NCBI GenBank assembly: GCA_905479925.1 | Contig: CAJQOL010000013.1 | Location: 1-64,000 of the forward strand | Direction: 5' to 3' | DNA from: an uncultured Kangiellaceae bacterium | GTDB taxonomy: Bacteria > Pseudomonadota > Gammaproteobacteria > Enterobacterales > Kangiellaceae | Length of the DNA: 64,000 nucleotides | In this document: positions 1-8,220 of the stretch, piece by piece | How positions within the stretch are numbered: position 1 is the stretch's first letter | Layout: the number at the start of each line of letters is the position of its first letter | Program-made: the position numbers and the translations under genes | The notes under the pieces: model-generated | Databases searched by the model: none | The model's input: the letters and a program-made list of their open reading frames with translations, nothing else | Told to the model about the DNA's origin: nothing

Positions 1-536
1 CCAAAAACATCCTTATAAAAGTTAGCCCATTTTTCCATGGTTCCTTTATATACATTATTTGTTAAATGATCGATTTCAATAAAACCTTTATGTGCCTGCA
101 GTACCGGTTCGGCCAAAGCCTCAAAGTCAGTATCCCAGATGGTATCTTCACCTTCATAACGATCAACAAAATAAATCAGACTATCACCAATACCGTAAAT
201 TGCTGGATAAGGAAAATCAGTACTCTCGGCAGCTTTTGCACCGCGCTTAACCGCTTCATTTTTAGCAAACTCAGCATCTTTTACTCGCCAACCCATAGAC
301 GAAATAGCCGGTCCGTGAGATTTTGTAAACTCTGCCGAAAATCCCGACTTTTCTTGATTTAACAAGAAATGAATACGATTCTGGTGAAAATGCAAAATAT
401 CTTTCTGTTTATGTTTTTGGGTCTTAGAAAAACCAAAATCCATAAATACGTTTTCCATAAAGCTGGTGTCTGCAGACGCGAACTCGGTAAACTCAATTCC
501 TGTTAAACCCAATGGGTTATTTGTTTCTTGTGACAT
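1..536 (-). CDS. hppD: 4-hydroxyphenylpyruvate dioxygenase, 3' part cut by window edge
   Basis: Fe(II) dioxygenase that turns 4-hydroxyphenylpyruvate into homogentisate in tyrosine breakdown. The reverse strand reads MSQETNNPLGLTGIEF from an ATG at 536, with a GGAG ribosome site just upstream. About 178 residues are visible. They cover the N-terminal vicinal-oxygen-chelate domain and the start of the second domain, where IDHLTNNV carries the first iron-ligand histidine expected in this family. The C-terminal two iron ligands lie beyond the window. It follows hmgA by 69 bp on the same strand, so the two next-step enzymes are probably co-transcribed. Identification is from family pattern; substrate is inferred from the hmgA neighbour. 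Confidence 0.9.
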   Translation of the reverse strand, partial: MSQETNNPLGLTGIEFTEFASADTSFMENVFMDFGFSKTQKHKQKDILHFHQNRIHFLLNQEKSGFSAEFTKSHGPAISSMGWRVKDAEFAKNEAVKRGAKAAESTDFPYPAIYGIGDSLIYFVDRYEGEDTIWDTDFEALAEPVLQAHKGFIEIDHLTNNVYKGTMEKWANFYKDVF

Positions 537-605
537 ATCGATACTCCAAAAAATAAAGTAGCTTATTGCTAACAATGAATTAGCGAACAGCTAATGATTA
601 ATATG

Positions 606-1766
606 TTATTGCTCTAACCAACTTTGGTTATAATCGTCTTCCAAACAAGACTTAAAATGATTGGTGACGTTGAGCGGCGCAAAGGTATCAACCATCACCG
701 CATATTCGTATGTTTCTTTTTTACCAATTGATGCTTCTGTTTTACCTGGCTGTGGACCGTGCGGCACACCTTTCGGGTGCAAAGTAATTGAGCCCGCTTC
801 TATACCTGTGCGGCTCATAAAGTCTCCATGAACGTAGTACAAGACTTCGTCACTATCAACGTTGGAATGATAATAAGGCGCAGGAATAGATTCCGGATGA
901 AAGTCGTATAGTCTTGGAACAAAATTACATACAACAAAATTATTGGCGGTAAATACCAAGTGGGAACTTGGTGGTAAATGTATCTTCCCAACCAACGGTG
1001 CGTAATCGTCGATATTAAATGCCCATGGATAACATGCGCCATCCCAACCTACAAGGTCAAACGGGTGCCATTCAAGAATCGTTTTTTGATATCGGTCGCC
1101 GTATTTTATGTAAAGTGGATACTCACCCTTTTCGACGGTTGCGGTCTGCAATTCCGGAGTTCTTATATCTCGTTCACAGTAAGGGGCGCTTTCTAACATT
1201 TGACCAGTTGGTGTTCTAAAGTGGCTCGGAATTGAAATCATGGTGCTTGATTCAATAACAAACAATCTCACATCATCGTAGTTGTCAAACTTAAGTTGGT
1301 AGGTGGTTCCCTTAGGAATCACCAAATAGTCCCATTGGCGAATCTCAATATTACCGTATTCGGATAATAGTGTTCCGCTACCTTGGTGGACAAAAACAAC
1401 CTCATCAGCGTAAGCGTTACGATAAAAATCCTCAGTATCAGAGGTTACTTTGGCGGTATACATGGCAACATCGTTATTGAACATATGTTGTTTTCTAGCG
1501 GTAAAGAAATTTCCACCTTCTAAAATTCGAGCGGTATGAATCTTGTAGTTCTGTAAAATCCTATCTTTCCACTCTTGGCCATGGTCAACTTCATGGGGCT
1601 CTACTCTGACAACTTTTGTTGGCATGTTGTGATGATATTTATTGGAATAGATATTTGAGAAGCCATGGGTAGAAAAGAGCTCTTCTCTATAAAGCTCACC
1701 ATCTTCCTTCCTAAAAGCAATATGTCGTTTGCTGGGGATTGACCCCTGTTTGATATAAAACGGCAC
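606..1766 (-). CDS. hmgA: homogentisate 1,2-dioxygenase
   Basis: Ring-cleaving Fe(II) dioxygenase that converts homogentisate to maleylacetoacetate. The protein has 386 residues, shorter than the roughly 440-residue human and Pseudomonas forms, and fits the short bacterial type. The cupin iron site is visible near the C-terminus: His300 and an acidic residue at 306 or 307 in HSNVDSDE, and His336 in GVPHGP. The 36-residue spacing between the two histidines matches the classical enzyme. The start is GTG at 1766 behind an AGGGGG ribosome site. It is transcribed ahead of hppD. No maleylacetoacetate isomerase or fumarylacetoacetase is in view, so the rest of the pathway must lie elsewhere. Confidence 0.92.
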   Translation of the reverse strand: MPFYIKQGSIPSKRHIAFRKEDGELYREELFSTHGFSNIYSNKYHHNMPTKVVRVEPHEVDHGQEWKDRILQNYKIHTARILEGGNFFTARKQHMFNNDVAMYTAKVTSDTEDFYRNAYADEVVFVHQGSGTLLSEYGNIEIRQWDYLVIPKGTTYQLKFDNYDDVRLFVIESSTMISIPSHFRTPTGQMLESAPYCERDIRTPELQTATVEKGEYPLYIKYGDRYQKTILEWHPFDLVGWDGACYPWAFNIDDYAPLVGKIHLPPSSHLVFTANNFVVCNFVPRLYDFHPESIPAPYYHSNVDSDEVLYYVHGDFMSRTGIEAGSITLHPKGVPHGPQPGKTEASIGKKETYEYAVMVDTFAPLNVTNHFKSCLEDDYNQSWLEQ

Positions 1767-2083
1767 TAAAATCCCCCTAACGAGCTAGCCATATTCAATA
1801 GATAGCCATCATAGCCGCAAAAACCAACAGATAAAAGGATAAAGATTAGCAAGAGTCAATCAAATATATTGATTAAGTTAACGTTCTAATACGACAATTT
1901 TGGCTGTTAGAGGATTTAACCTACTTGATACCTGATGTTTGAGTCCGCAAATAGAGCAACGATATAAAATCGGATGGTTAATTAACCGACAAATGGCAAG
2001 AAAGTGTTACCTTCAATAGTTACTCACCTCATTAGATGTTAGCATTACACCTCCTAAAGCAAAGGTTTTAATAAGTAGCATCA
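1767..2083. other. divergent intergenic region hmgA / ftsY
   Basis: 317 bp between two divergent genes, so it must hold both promoters. I see no coding remnant. A small inverted repeat (AATCAA, five bases, TTGATT) lies at 1858-1874 and could be an operator for the tyrosine-degradation genes. That is only a pattern observation, and I could not place a convincing sigma-70 promoter. Confidence 0.4.
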
Positions 2084-3241
2084 ATGACAGAGAAAACACC
2101 TAAGAAATCGGGACTTTTTGGTTGGTTTGGCGGCGCGAAAAGCAAGCCTGAAGAAACCCCGAAAGTAGCGGTTGAAAACAAAATTGATAACGACGTTGAA
2201 ATAACGACTAGCAACGGTTCTAGTTCCTCAGAACAACCAGTCGACAATACTCCGGCAGCAACTTTAGACGAAAGCAAAGACACAGAAGTAGCTGTTGCGG
2301 TGACACAAGAGCCCGAACAAAAGAGCTCTTTTTTTAAGCGTTTAAAAGATGGACTGGCCAAAACTCGTTCGCAGTTCTCTTCTGGCATTGCTGATCTTGT
2401 TCTAGGTCAAAAAGAAATAGACGAAGATATATTGGAGGAAGTCGAAACGTTACTATTAATGGCAGATGTTGGCGTAGATACAACCAATCAGATTATCGAA
2501 GACCTCACCGAAAGAGCAGCCCGCAAAGAGTTAAAGGACACTACCGCTTTGATTGAAAAATTAAAGTCGCTGTTACTCGATATTATTGAACCTGTTCAAG
2601 CCCCTTTGCATATTGATACCACTAAGCAGCCCTATGTGATTCTCATGGTTGGTGTTAACGGTGTTGGAAAAACAACTACCATTGGCAAAATAGCTCATCA
2701 ACTAATAGCCGATGGCAAAAGCGTAATGCTTGCGGCGGGCGATACTTTTAGAGCCGCGGCGGTTGAGCAACTCAAAACTTGGGGAGAGCGCAATGATATC
2801 CCTGTTGTTGCTCAACACACCGGTGCAGACAGTGCATCAGTTATTTTTGACGCCGTAGAACGCGGTAAAGCTCGAAATATTGACGTCATTATTGCCGACA
2901 CCGCAGGCAGGCTGCACAATAAAAGCAACTTGATGGAAGAGCTAAGTAAGATTAAGCGGGTCATGGGAAAAATTGACCAGTCAGCTCCCCATGAGGTGAT
3001 GCTAGTGGTGGATGCCGGAACCGGACAAAATGCTTTAGTGCAAGCAATAGAGTTTAATAAGGTGGTTGACCTAAGCAGTGTTACTATCACCAAACTAGAT
3101 GGTACCGCCAAAGGTGGAGTAGTATTTTCGCTAGCCAATCAAATGAAATTACCGATCCGTTTTATTGGCGTCGGTGAAAGCAAACAAGATTTGCGAGCCT
3201 TTGATGCTAAAGATTACATTGACGCTCTTTTTGAGCAGTAA
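2084..3241 (+). CDS. ftsY: signal recognition particle receptor FtsY
   Basis: SRP receptor GTPase that docks ribosome-nascent chain complexes at the inner membrane with Ffh. The 385 residues begin with an acidic, low-complexity A domain (about 1-80), followed by the N domain and the GTPase G domain. G1 is GVNGVGKTT at 190-198, DTAGR lies near 270, and TKLDGTAKGG near 340. This is the normal gammaproteobacterial plan with a shortish acidic region. It starts the ftsY-ftsE-ftsX cluster, with ftsE only 29 bp downstream. No strong Shine-Dalgarno is visible before the ATG. Confidence 0.97.
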   Translation: MTEKTPKKSGLFGWFGGAKSKPEETPKVAVENKIDNDVEITTSNGSSSSEQPVDNTPAATLDESKDTEVAVAVTQEPEQKSSFFKRLKDGLAKTRSQFSSGIADLVLGQKEIDEDILEEVETLLLMADVGVDTTNQIIEDLTERAARKELKDTTALIEKLKSLLLDIIEPVQAPLHIDTTKQPYVILMVGVNGVGKTTTIGKIAHQLIADGKSVMLAAGDTFRAAAVEQLKTWGERNDIPVVAQHTGADSASVIFDAVERGKARNIDVIIADTAGRLHNKSNLMEELSKIKRVMGKIDQSAPHEVMLVVDAGTGQNALVQAIEFNKVVDLSSVTITKLDGTAKGGVVFSLANQMKLPIRFIGVGESKQDLRAFDAKDYIDALFEQ

Positions 3242-3270
3242 TCTAAGCCACATAATAGGAGCGCCACATC

Positions 3271-3996
3271 ATGATTCAATTTGCCCAAGTTTCAAAACGT
3301 TACCCTAACGGACAGGACGCATTACGTAATGTTGATTTAGAAATTGCGTCTGGGGAAATGGCTTTCTTGACTGGTCACTCCGGGGCCGGAAAAAGTACCA
3401 TGCTCAAATTGATTTGTTTGATGGAAAGAGCAACATCTGGTCAAGTAATTATCAACGGAAAGAATTTAAACAAAGTTAAAAGAAGAAAAATACCGGCGGT
3501 TAGGCGCGACATAGGTATGATTTTTCAAGATCACCGTTTGTTATTTGACCGTAGCGTATTTGATAACGTTGCGCTACCTCTTATGATTGCTGGATATGAC
3601 CATCGAGAAATAGGCCGCCGTGTCAGAGCCGCGCTTGATAAAGTTGGCTTATTATCAAAAGAAAAAAACACGCCGATCATGTTGTCAGGTGGGGAACAAC
3701 AGCGAGTAGGCATTGCTCGTGCAGTCGTTAACAAGCCACCATTATTACTAGCCGATGAGCCTACTGGAAACCTTGACCCAGAACTCTCCGCAGAAATAAT
3801 GAAACTATTCGAACAGTTTAATCAAGTGGGTGTTAGCCTGCTTATTGCTTCTCATGATTTGAGCTTGCTAGCCAAAATGCACTATCGAACACTTGTTATG
3901 AAAGAAGGTCGGTTAGTGCAAGATCAAACCGATCAAATGTTTGAAGATGAAGCGTTAAAAGTCGACACTATGAGCGAGACTAGCGACCATGAATAG
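3271..3996 (+). CDS. ftsE: cell division ATP-binding protein FtsE
   Basis: ABC-type ATPase that pairs with FtsX at the septum to control peptidoglycan amidase activation. The 241 residues carry Walker [10 protein letters not shown] (35-43), the signature LSGGEQQR (138-145) and Walker B LLLADEP (158-164). The C-terminal tail after about 215 is longer and more acidic than in the usual protein of about 222 residues. The ATG has a TAGGAG ribosome site. The last eight bases overlap the start of ftsX, which suggests translational coupling. Confidence 0.97.
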   Translation: MIQFAQVSKRYPNGQDALRNVDLEIASGEMAFLTGHSGAGKSTMLKLICLMERATSGQVIINGKNLNKVKRRKIPAVRRDIGMIFQDHRLLFDRSVFDNVALPLMIAGYDHREIGRRVRAALDKVGLLSKEKNTPIMLSGGEQQRVGIARAVVNKPPLLLADEPTGNLDPELSAEIMKLFEQFNQVGVSLLIASHDLSLLAKMHYRTLVMKEGRLVQDQTDQMFEDEALKVDTMSETSDHE

Positions 3997-4963
3997 TGAT
4001 TCTAATAGCGGCGCAAGTCTCAACCAGGGCGCAAGTGTTAAGAACAAGTTAAAAATGTTGCTTAGATTACATAAGTTAGAAGCAAAACGTGGAATTAATG
4101 AAATCCTCGATAATCCATTTTCTAATTTTATGACGGTATTGGTAATCGCTATTGCTCTCGCGTTACCCGCGGGATTACAGATTTTGCTGGATAATGGGAA
4201 AAGCTTATCTCAAAGCTGGGACGGGGCAAGCCGTATATCGCTCTATTTAAAACTAGACCTTGAAGCAACTCAAATTGAACAAGTTACCTCCCAAGTTCGA
4301 CAAAACTTAGCCATTGAGAGCGTTGAGCTAATTATGCCCGCGCAAGCTCTTAATGACTTTGCTGAACGCTCAGGCTTTGCAGATGCGATTTCAGAACTAG
4401 ACTCTAACCCGCTTCCCGCCACCCTAATAGTACAACCGAAATCGACTCACTCCAGCCCACAGGCATCAGAAATCCTATTGGCTGAATTTAAGCAACTAGA
4501 GGGCGTGGAGAAAGTACAGCTCGACCTTGATTGGGTGCGAAAACTTTATGCCTTATTGCAGCTCGCAGAAAAAGCAGCATCTGCGCTAGGTTTGGCCCTT
4601 GGCCTGGCGGTTTTACTGATTGTCGGTAATACCATTAGGCTATCGGTTCAAAACCGACGTGAAGAAATTGAAGTGGTAAAGTTGGTTGGTGCAACCGATG
4701 CTTTTATACGACGCCCTTTTCTATATACCGGTTTTTGGTATGGTTTTTTCGCCGGAACATTATGCTGGATAATATTGGAAGCATCATTGATTTGGCTTCA
4801 GCAGCCCGTTGCGAATCTTGCCGGTTTATACCAGAGTGAGTACTCGGTAAACGGTCTTAATCTCAGCCAAAGCGCAAAGCTCCTGTTGTTTAGCTGCGGG
4901 CTTGGTTTATTAGGATCCTGGTTGAGTGTCGGCCGACATATTCGCCAAATTGAACCTCGCTAA
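3989..4963 (+). CDS. ftsX: cell division permease-like protein FtsX
   Basis: Membrane partner of FtsE. The 324 residues show the FtsX layout: a cytoplasmic N-terminus, TM1 near 45-65, a periplasmic domain of about 100 residues, and a C-terminal block of three membrane segments with the conserved NTIRLSVQNRREEIEVVKLVGA stretch at the end of TM2. The start overlaps ftsE by eight bases. No convincing terminator follows; 272 bp separate it from rpoH. Confidence 0.96.
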   Translation: MNSDSNSGASLNQGASVKNKLKMLLRLHKLEAKRGINEILDNPFSNFMTVLVIAIALALPAGLQILLDNGKSLSQSWDGASRISLYLKLDLEATQIEQVTSQVRQNLAIESVELIMPAQALNDFAERSGFADAISELDSNPLPATLIVQPKSTHSSPQASEILLAEFKQLEGVEKVQLDLDWVRKLYALLQLAEKAASALGLALGLAVLLIVGNTIRLSVQNRREEIEVVKLVGATDAFIRRPFLYTGFWYGFFAGTLCWIILEASLIWLQQPVANLAGLYQSEYSVNGLNLSQSAKLLLFSCGLGLLGSWLSVGRHIRQIEPR

Positions 4964-5079
4964 CGGCTAATCGAGCCTGAAATGTCATACTTTTTTACAT
5001 ATTCTACCGTTCCTTGGCTGAAACCTTTTGCCACCACGTGGGTCTATCTTATTGTTTTTAAATGCTAAAATTTATTAAT

Positions 5080-5189
5080 TTAGCACTCATCAGCATAAGG
5101 TGCCAAAATATTAGCACTCTTGCCTGTAGAGTGCTAAACTAACTGACAATAGATGGTAAAACTCTAATTTATTTCTGGTTTTAGCACTT
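5080..5189 (+). promoter_or_regulatory. three TTAGCACT half-sites upstream of rpoH
   Basis: Besides the full CIRCE element, the same half-site motif occurs as TTAGCACTC at 5080-5088 and TTAGCACTT at 5181-5189, in the same orientation as the left CIRCE arm (5111-5119). The flanking copies lack a good inverted partner. A degenerate AATGCTAA sits at 5061-5068. They could be secondary HrcA contacts or decayed operators. Their existence is directly visible; binding is inferred. Confidence 0.55.
5111..5137. promoter_or_regulatory. CIRCE element (HrcA operator) upstream of rpoH
   Basis: TTAGCACTC at 5111-5119 and GAGTGCTAA at 5129-5137 flank a nine-base spacer. This matches the consensus CIRCE palindrome exactly, all 18 arm bases. 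CIRCE is bound by the heat-shock repressor HrcA, usually in front of groESL or dnaK. Here it lies 98 bp upstream of the rpoH start codon. No hrcA gene is in the window, so the repressor would be encoded elsewhere. Confidence 0.93.
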
Positions 5190-5235
5190 TTTGCATCTCG
5201 CTTAGGCTTGAGATACCGGAATTAGGAGAATTAAT

Positions 5236-6096
5236 ATGAACAAGAATTTATCAAAAACTTTGCAGCCAGTTAATTTATTGGTTCCACAAGGTAATATTGA
5301 GTCTTACGTTACTGCGATTCATGCGATTCCTGTGTTGACCGCTGAAGAAGAAAGAGCTTTAGCAATCGAATACAAAGAATCAGGCGACTTAGACGCAGTT
5401 AGAGGTTTAATCATGTCTCACTTACGTTTTGTTGCTCATATCGCACGAAGCTACAGTGGTTATGGCCTGCCACAGGCGGATCTGATTCAAGAAGGAAATG
5501 TTGGTTTAATGAAAGCGGTTAAACGCTTTGATCCAGAAGTTGGCGTTAGGTTAATTTCATTTGCTGTTCATTGGATTAAAGCTGAGATCCATGAGTTTGT
5601 ACTAAAGAACTGGCGCGTGGTTAAAGTAGCAACAACTAAAGCTCAGCGTAAGTTGTTTTTTAATCTAAGAAGCGCAAAAAAATCTCAAAACTGGCTAACC
5701 AATGATGAAATCAAAGCGGTTGCTGAGGATTTGGGGGTTGCCGAAATAGAAGTTCGACGCATGGAAAGCCGTTTAAACTCTCGCGACACAGCATTCGACT
5801 TACCCAATGATGCTGATGACGAAAATAGCTTTGCTCCAGCCGCTTATTTAGAATCGGCCAATAGTGACCCAGCGGTTAAATTTGAAGCTGAAGATTGGCA
5901 GCAACATCATCAACAGCGGTTGATGAATGCTATTAAAACCCTTGATGAACGAAGCCAAGATATTTTAGCCGCTCGTTGGTTGTCGGAAGACAAATCAACA
6001 CTACAAGAGTTAGCGGATAAATATTCAGTTTCAGCTGAAAGAGTTCGTCAATTAGAAAAAAATGCGATGAAGAAGCTAAAGTCAGTTATGGCGTAA
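5236..6096 (+). CDS. rpoH: RNA polymerase heat-shock sigma factor RpoH (sigma-32)
   Basis: Directs RNA polymerase to heat-shock promoters. The 286 residues contain sigma region 2 with the core- and DNA-binding segment around 60-130, the diagnostic RpoH box QRKLFFNLR at 137-145, and a C-terminal region 4 helix-turn-helix with [17 protein letters not shown] near 256-272. The ATG follows an AGGAG ribosome site. The gene lies in the usual position downstream of ftsX but is separated by 272 bp that hold a CIRCE operator. A simple terminator follows. A likely target, hsp20, sits 1.2 kb downstream with a matching promoter. Confidence 0.97.
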   Translation: MNKNLSKTLQPVNLLVPQGNIESYVTAIHAIPVLTAEEERALAIEYKESGDLDAVRGLIMSHLRFVAHIARSYSGYGLPQADLIQEGNVGLMKAVKRFDPEVGVRLISFAVHWIKAEIHEFVLKNWRVVKVATTKAQRKLFFNLRSAKKSQNWLTNDEIKAVAEDLGVAEIEVRRMESRLNSRDTAFDLPNDADDENSFAPAAYLESANSDPAVKFEAEDWQQHHQQRLMNAIKTLDERSQDILAARWLSEDKSTLQELADKYSVSAERVRQLEKNAMKKLKSVMA

Positions 6097-6167
6097 AGAC
6101 AACGCATAACCGTAAAGACCACTAATTTCGGATGTTACTAGCAAATTGACATATATCCATTTTGAAT

Positions 6168-6196
6168 AAAAAAAGCGTCTTATAGACGCTTTTTCT
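6168..6196 (+). terminator. rho-independent terminator after rpoH
   Basis: The stem AGCGTC / GACGCT with a five-base loop is flanked by an A-run and a T-run and lies 72 bp after the rpoH stop. The A-run and T-run make it potentially bidirectional. Confidence 0.85.
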
Positions 6197-6363
6197 TTAC
6201 CTTTAAGAAACCGCTCACCTACTGTTCGCTCGCCGCATGCATCCTGCAGCCATTATTACTCTCCTGAGATAGCAATTAAACAACCCCAGATAGCGCTAAT
6301 TTGATGACAGATTGAATTCGCAGAAAGACGTTTTTGTGTCTACACTTATTGTAATAATAATTA

Positions 6364-6380
6364 GGTTGTTAATAATAACC
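6364..6380. promoter_or_regulatory. inverted repeat beside the lipoprotein ribosome site
   Basis: GGTT-G-TTA-A-TAA-T-AACC is a near-perfect palindrome that ends exactly where the AGGAG ribosome site (6381-6385) begins. It could be an operator or an RNA hairpin that affects initiation. Only the symmetry is directly seen. Confidence 0.35.
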
Positions 6381-6392
6381 AGGAGACAAAAG

Positions 6393-7238
6393 ATGAAGCG
6401 CCAAAGCTACCCGCTTATAATAACTCTGATCACTCTGTTTCTATTTGCCTGTAACGAAACCCCTTCTAATAATGAGGCGCAGCCGGCAGTGGCGGCGACC
6501 AAACCAGTTGCAGCCACCGAGCCAGTTGCAGAAAAACCAATGTGCAGTATCAAAATGGGCTGGGATCCATGGGAACCCTATCAATATCTTTCACCCGATA
6601 ATCAAGTACGCGGACTAGAAATTGAACTAATTTCGGCGATTGCTAAACAAGCAAACTGTAACGTTGAATTTGTACAAAGCGACTGGATGAACCTATTGAA
6701 AGGCATTCGTGACGGTTCTGTCGATATGTTGGGTGGGGCAAGTAAAACCGCTGCTCGCGAAGAGTTTGCGATGTTTTCTAACCCATACCGAAAAGAGTCC
6801 TTCGTTTTATACGTAAGAAGCGAGCAGTTAGAAAGCTACTCGGGAAAAAATCTCGAGACGTTACTTAAAGAAAAGTTCAGACTCGGTGTGACGGAAGATT
6901 ATATCTACGGTGATGAAATTTCGGCATTACAGGACAACCCTGAATATCAATCACAGATTACTAATGTTCCAATTTCAGAGGTTAACTATTACAACTTAAC
7001 CCAACAACAAGTTGATGGCTTTCTTGAAGACCCATTTGTTGCAGCTTATACCGTAAGAAGAAAAGGTCTAGATACACAGATTGCGGCCTCTTCTATTACC
7101 GTAGACAGTGGTGATGTTGCGTTGATGTTTAGTAAAAAGAGCGTCAAACCGGAACTGGTTGAAGCCTTTAATAAAGGGTTAGCGACCATTAAAAGCTCTG
7201 GCGAATACCGCAAAATACTCGATAAATACAGCCAGTAA
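6393..7238 (+). CDS. periplasmic solute-binding lipoprotein, family 3
   Basis: The protein resembles amino-acid-type extracellular solute-binding proteins of ABC transporters. From the ATG at 6393, which has AGGAG seven bases upstream, it has 281 residues. An N-terminal lipoprotein signal ends in LFAC with Cys20, and is followed by a low-complexity Ala/Pro/Val linker with a repeated ATKPVA/ATEPVA unit encoded by an 18 bp duplication at 6495-6530. The mature part shows the bilobal fold opening WDPWEPYQYL and the segment GLEIELISAIAKQANC. An upstream in-frame ATG at 6312 is rejected because it lacks a ribosome site and breaks the signal peptide. No permease or ATPase gene is nearby, so its ligand and partner are unknown. 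Confidence 0.8.
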   Translation: MKRQSYPLIITLITLFLFACNETPSNNEAQPAVAATKPVAATEPVAEKPMCSIKMGWDPWEPYQYLSPDNQVRGLEIELISAIAKQANCNVEFVQSDWMNLLKGIRDGSVDMLGGASKTAAREEFAMFSNPYRKESFVLYVRSEQLESYSGKNLETLLKEKFRLGVTEDYIYGDEISALQDNPEYQSQITNVPISEVNYYNLTQQQVDGFLEDPFVAAYTVRRKGLDTQIAASSITVDSGDVALMFSKKSVKPELVEAFNKGLATIKSSGEYRKILDKYSQ

Positions 7239-7243
7239 TAAAC

Positions 7244-7272
7244 AAAAAAACCGGCTTAAAGCCGGTTTTTTT
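7244..7272. terminator. bidirectional terminator between lipoprotein gene and hsp20
   Basis: The stem CCGGCT / AGCCGG with a TAA loop is flanked by an A-run on the left and a T-run on the right. It can end transcription from both convergent genes. Confidence 0.88.
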
Positions 7273-7294
7273 ACTGCTTAAAATCTATCTATCG

Positions 7295-7720
7295 CTAATG
7301 AATTTCAATATTAGTTGTTTTCTCCACCGCAGCCTTTTTCGGCAATGTTAAATATAACATCCCATTCTTTGATTCAGCTTTTATCGCTGTTTCATCAACA
7401 TTATCAGGTAATGAAAAACTGCGACTAAAGCTTCCGTAGGAACGCTCTATTCTGTGATTCTTTTTATCCTCATGCTCAGAATGCCGCTCACCACTAAAAC
7501 TCAAAATGTTATTTTCAATATTAACCTTAATATCGTCTTTATTAACCTCTGGAAGTTCTGCTTTTATCTGAAAATTTTGCTCATTCTCGACAATATCAAC
7601 AGCCGGGGACCAATCAGAGGACGAGGAATGCTCATGGTTAGGGCGTTTAACCAAAGCGCGATTAATTGTTGAGAAGAAATCATCTAAACTTCTTTGAGAA
7701 TGCCAAGGTGTCATGTTCAT
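7295..7720 (-). CDS. small heat-shock protein, Hsp20 family
   Basis: ATP-independent chaperone that holds unfolding proteins. The 141 residues comprise a short N-terminal arm and an alpha-crystallin domain from about 45. It contains AELPEVNKDDIKVNIENN and the GMLYLTLPK strand, and a short tail ends in an I-x-I-like TNIEI. This is the class A/IbpA-like length. The ATG at 7720 follows a GGAG ribosome site that lies in the loop of a predicted leader hairpin. A sigma-32-type promoter lies about 95-120 bp upstream. It is convergent with the lipoprotein gene. Confidence 0.93.
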   Translation of the reverse strand: MNMTPWHSQRSLDDFFSTINRALVKRPNHEHSSSSDWSPAVDIVENEQNFQIKAELPEVNKDDIKVNIENNILSFSGERHSEHEDKKNHRIERSYGSFSRSFSLPDNVDETAIKAESKNGMLYLTLPKKAAVEKTTNIEIH

Positions 7721-7723
7721 AAT

Positions 7724-7755
7724 AGTATCTCCATACTTTGAAGTTAGGCTTCAAA
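7724..7755 (-). promoter_or_regulatory. two leader hairpins over the hsp20 ribosome site (possible RNA thermometer)
   Basis: On the transcript strand, TTTGAAG-CCTAA-CTTCAAA forms a perfect seven-pair hairpin. It is followed directly by AGTAT-GGAG-ATACT, a five-pair hairpin whose four-base loop is the Shine-Dalgarno itself. The start codon follows three bases later. Hairpins around the ribosome site are common in small heat-shock gene leaders (ROSE and fourU thermometers), but this layout matches neither class. Temperature sensing is inference. Confidence 0.5.
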
Positions 7756-7812
7756 AAATAATAATAAAGAAACTATAAAACCGGTTTTAGTCGTTTTCTT
7801 TGTACAACCTAT

Positions 7813-7840
7813 ATATAGGGATCAGTTAGCCTTTTTCAAG
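7813..7840 (-). promoter_or_regulatory. sigma-32 promoter of hsp20
   Basis: Reading the reverse strand, CTTGAAA (7840-7834) is followed after 13 bases by CCCTATAT (7820-7813). This is close to the RpoH consensus CTTGAAA / CCCCATNT with normal spacing. It lies upstream of hsp20, giving a leader of roughly 85-90 bases. Confidence 0.85.
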
Positions 7841-7997
7841 GTTAAACACTAGTAATAGCTTCTTTTTTGATATTGCCGCTCTTAGAACAGTTGCTAAGGC
7901 TATTAAGACCCTGTAAAATCCTGCCTCCATTAAATGTGTATGGTATTTGACCAATATTGGATCATTTGGCGATACGCAGCGAAATAGAGTAATTAAC

Positions 7998-8213
7998 ATG
8001 AAAAACGATATACACCCAAATTATGAAACGATGACTGCTACCTGTAGTTGTGGAAATACCATCGAAGTAGGTTCAACGCTTTGCAAAGATATCAATCTAG
8101 ATATCTGCTCTGAGTGTCACCCTTTCTACACTGGTAAGCAGAAAACTGCTGAAACTGGTGGCCGAGTGGATAAATTCCGTAAACGTTTTGCGGCACGTTC
8201 ACTTAAGAAATAG
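7998..8213 (+). CDS. rpmE: 50S ribosomal protein L31
   Basis: Ribosomal protein of the large-subunit bridge region. From ATG 7998 it has 71 residues, beginning [10 protein letters not shown], with Cys16, Cys18, Cys37 and Cys40. This is the zinc-binding C-plus form, at the same residue positions as in E. coli. An in-frame ATG 51 bp upstream would add an extension unlike the family and is rejected. The ribosome site is weak. A terminator follows within 70 bp, partly inside the start of the downstream nuclease frame. Confidence 0.95.
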   Translation: MKNDIHPNYETMTATCSCGNTIEVGSTLCKDINLDICSECHPFYTGKQKTAETGGRVDKFRKRFAARSLKK

Positions 8214-8220
8214 GTTTTCT

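Noticed and set aside
4964-5060. Terminator after ftsX
   Set aside because: The only stem (GGCT / AGCC) is four pairs long and has no T-run. The CCACGTGG palindrome near 5034 is also not followed directly by a T-run.
6312-6392. 27-residue N-terminal extension of the solute-binding lipoprotein
   Set aside because: It has no ribosome site, and ATG 6393 has AGGAG at good spacing and begins a proper lipoprotein signal.
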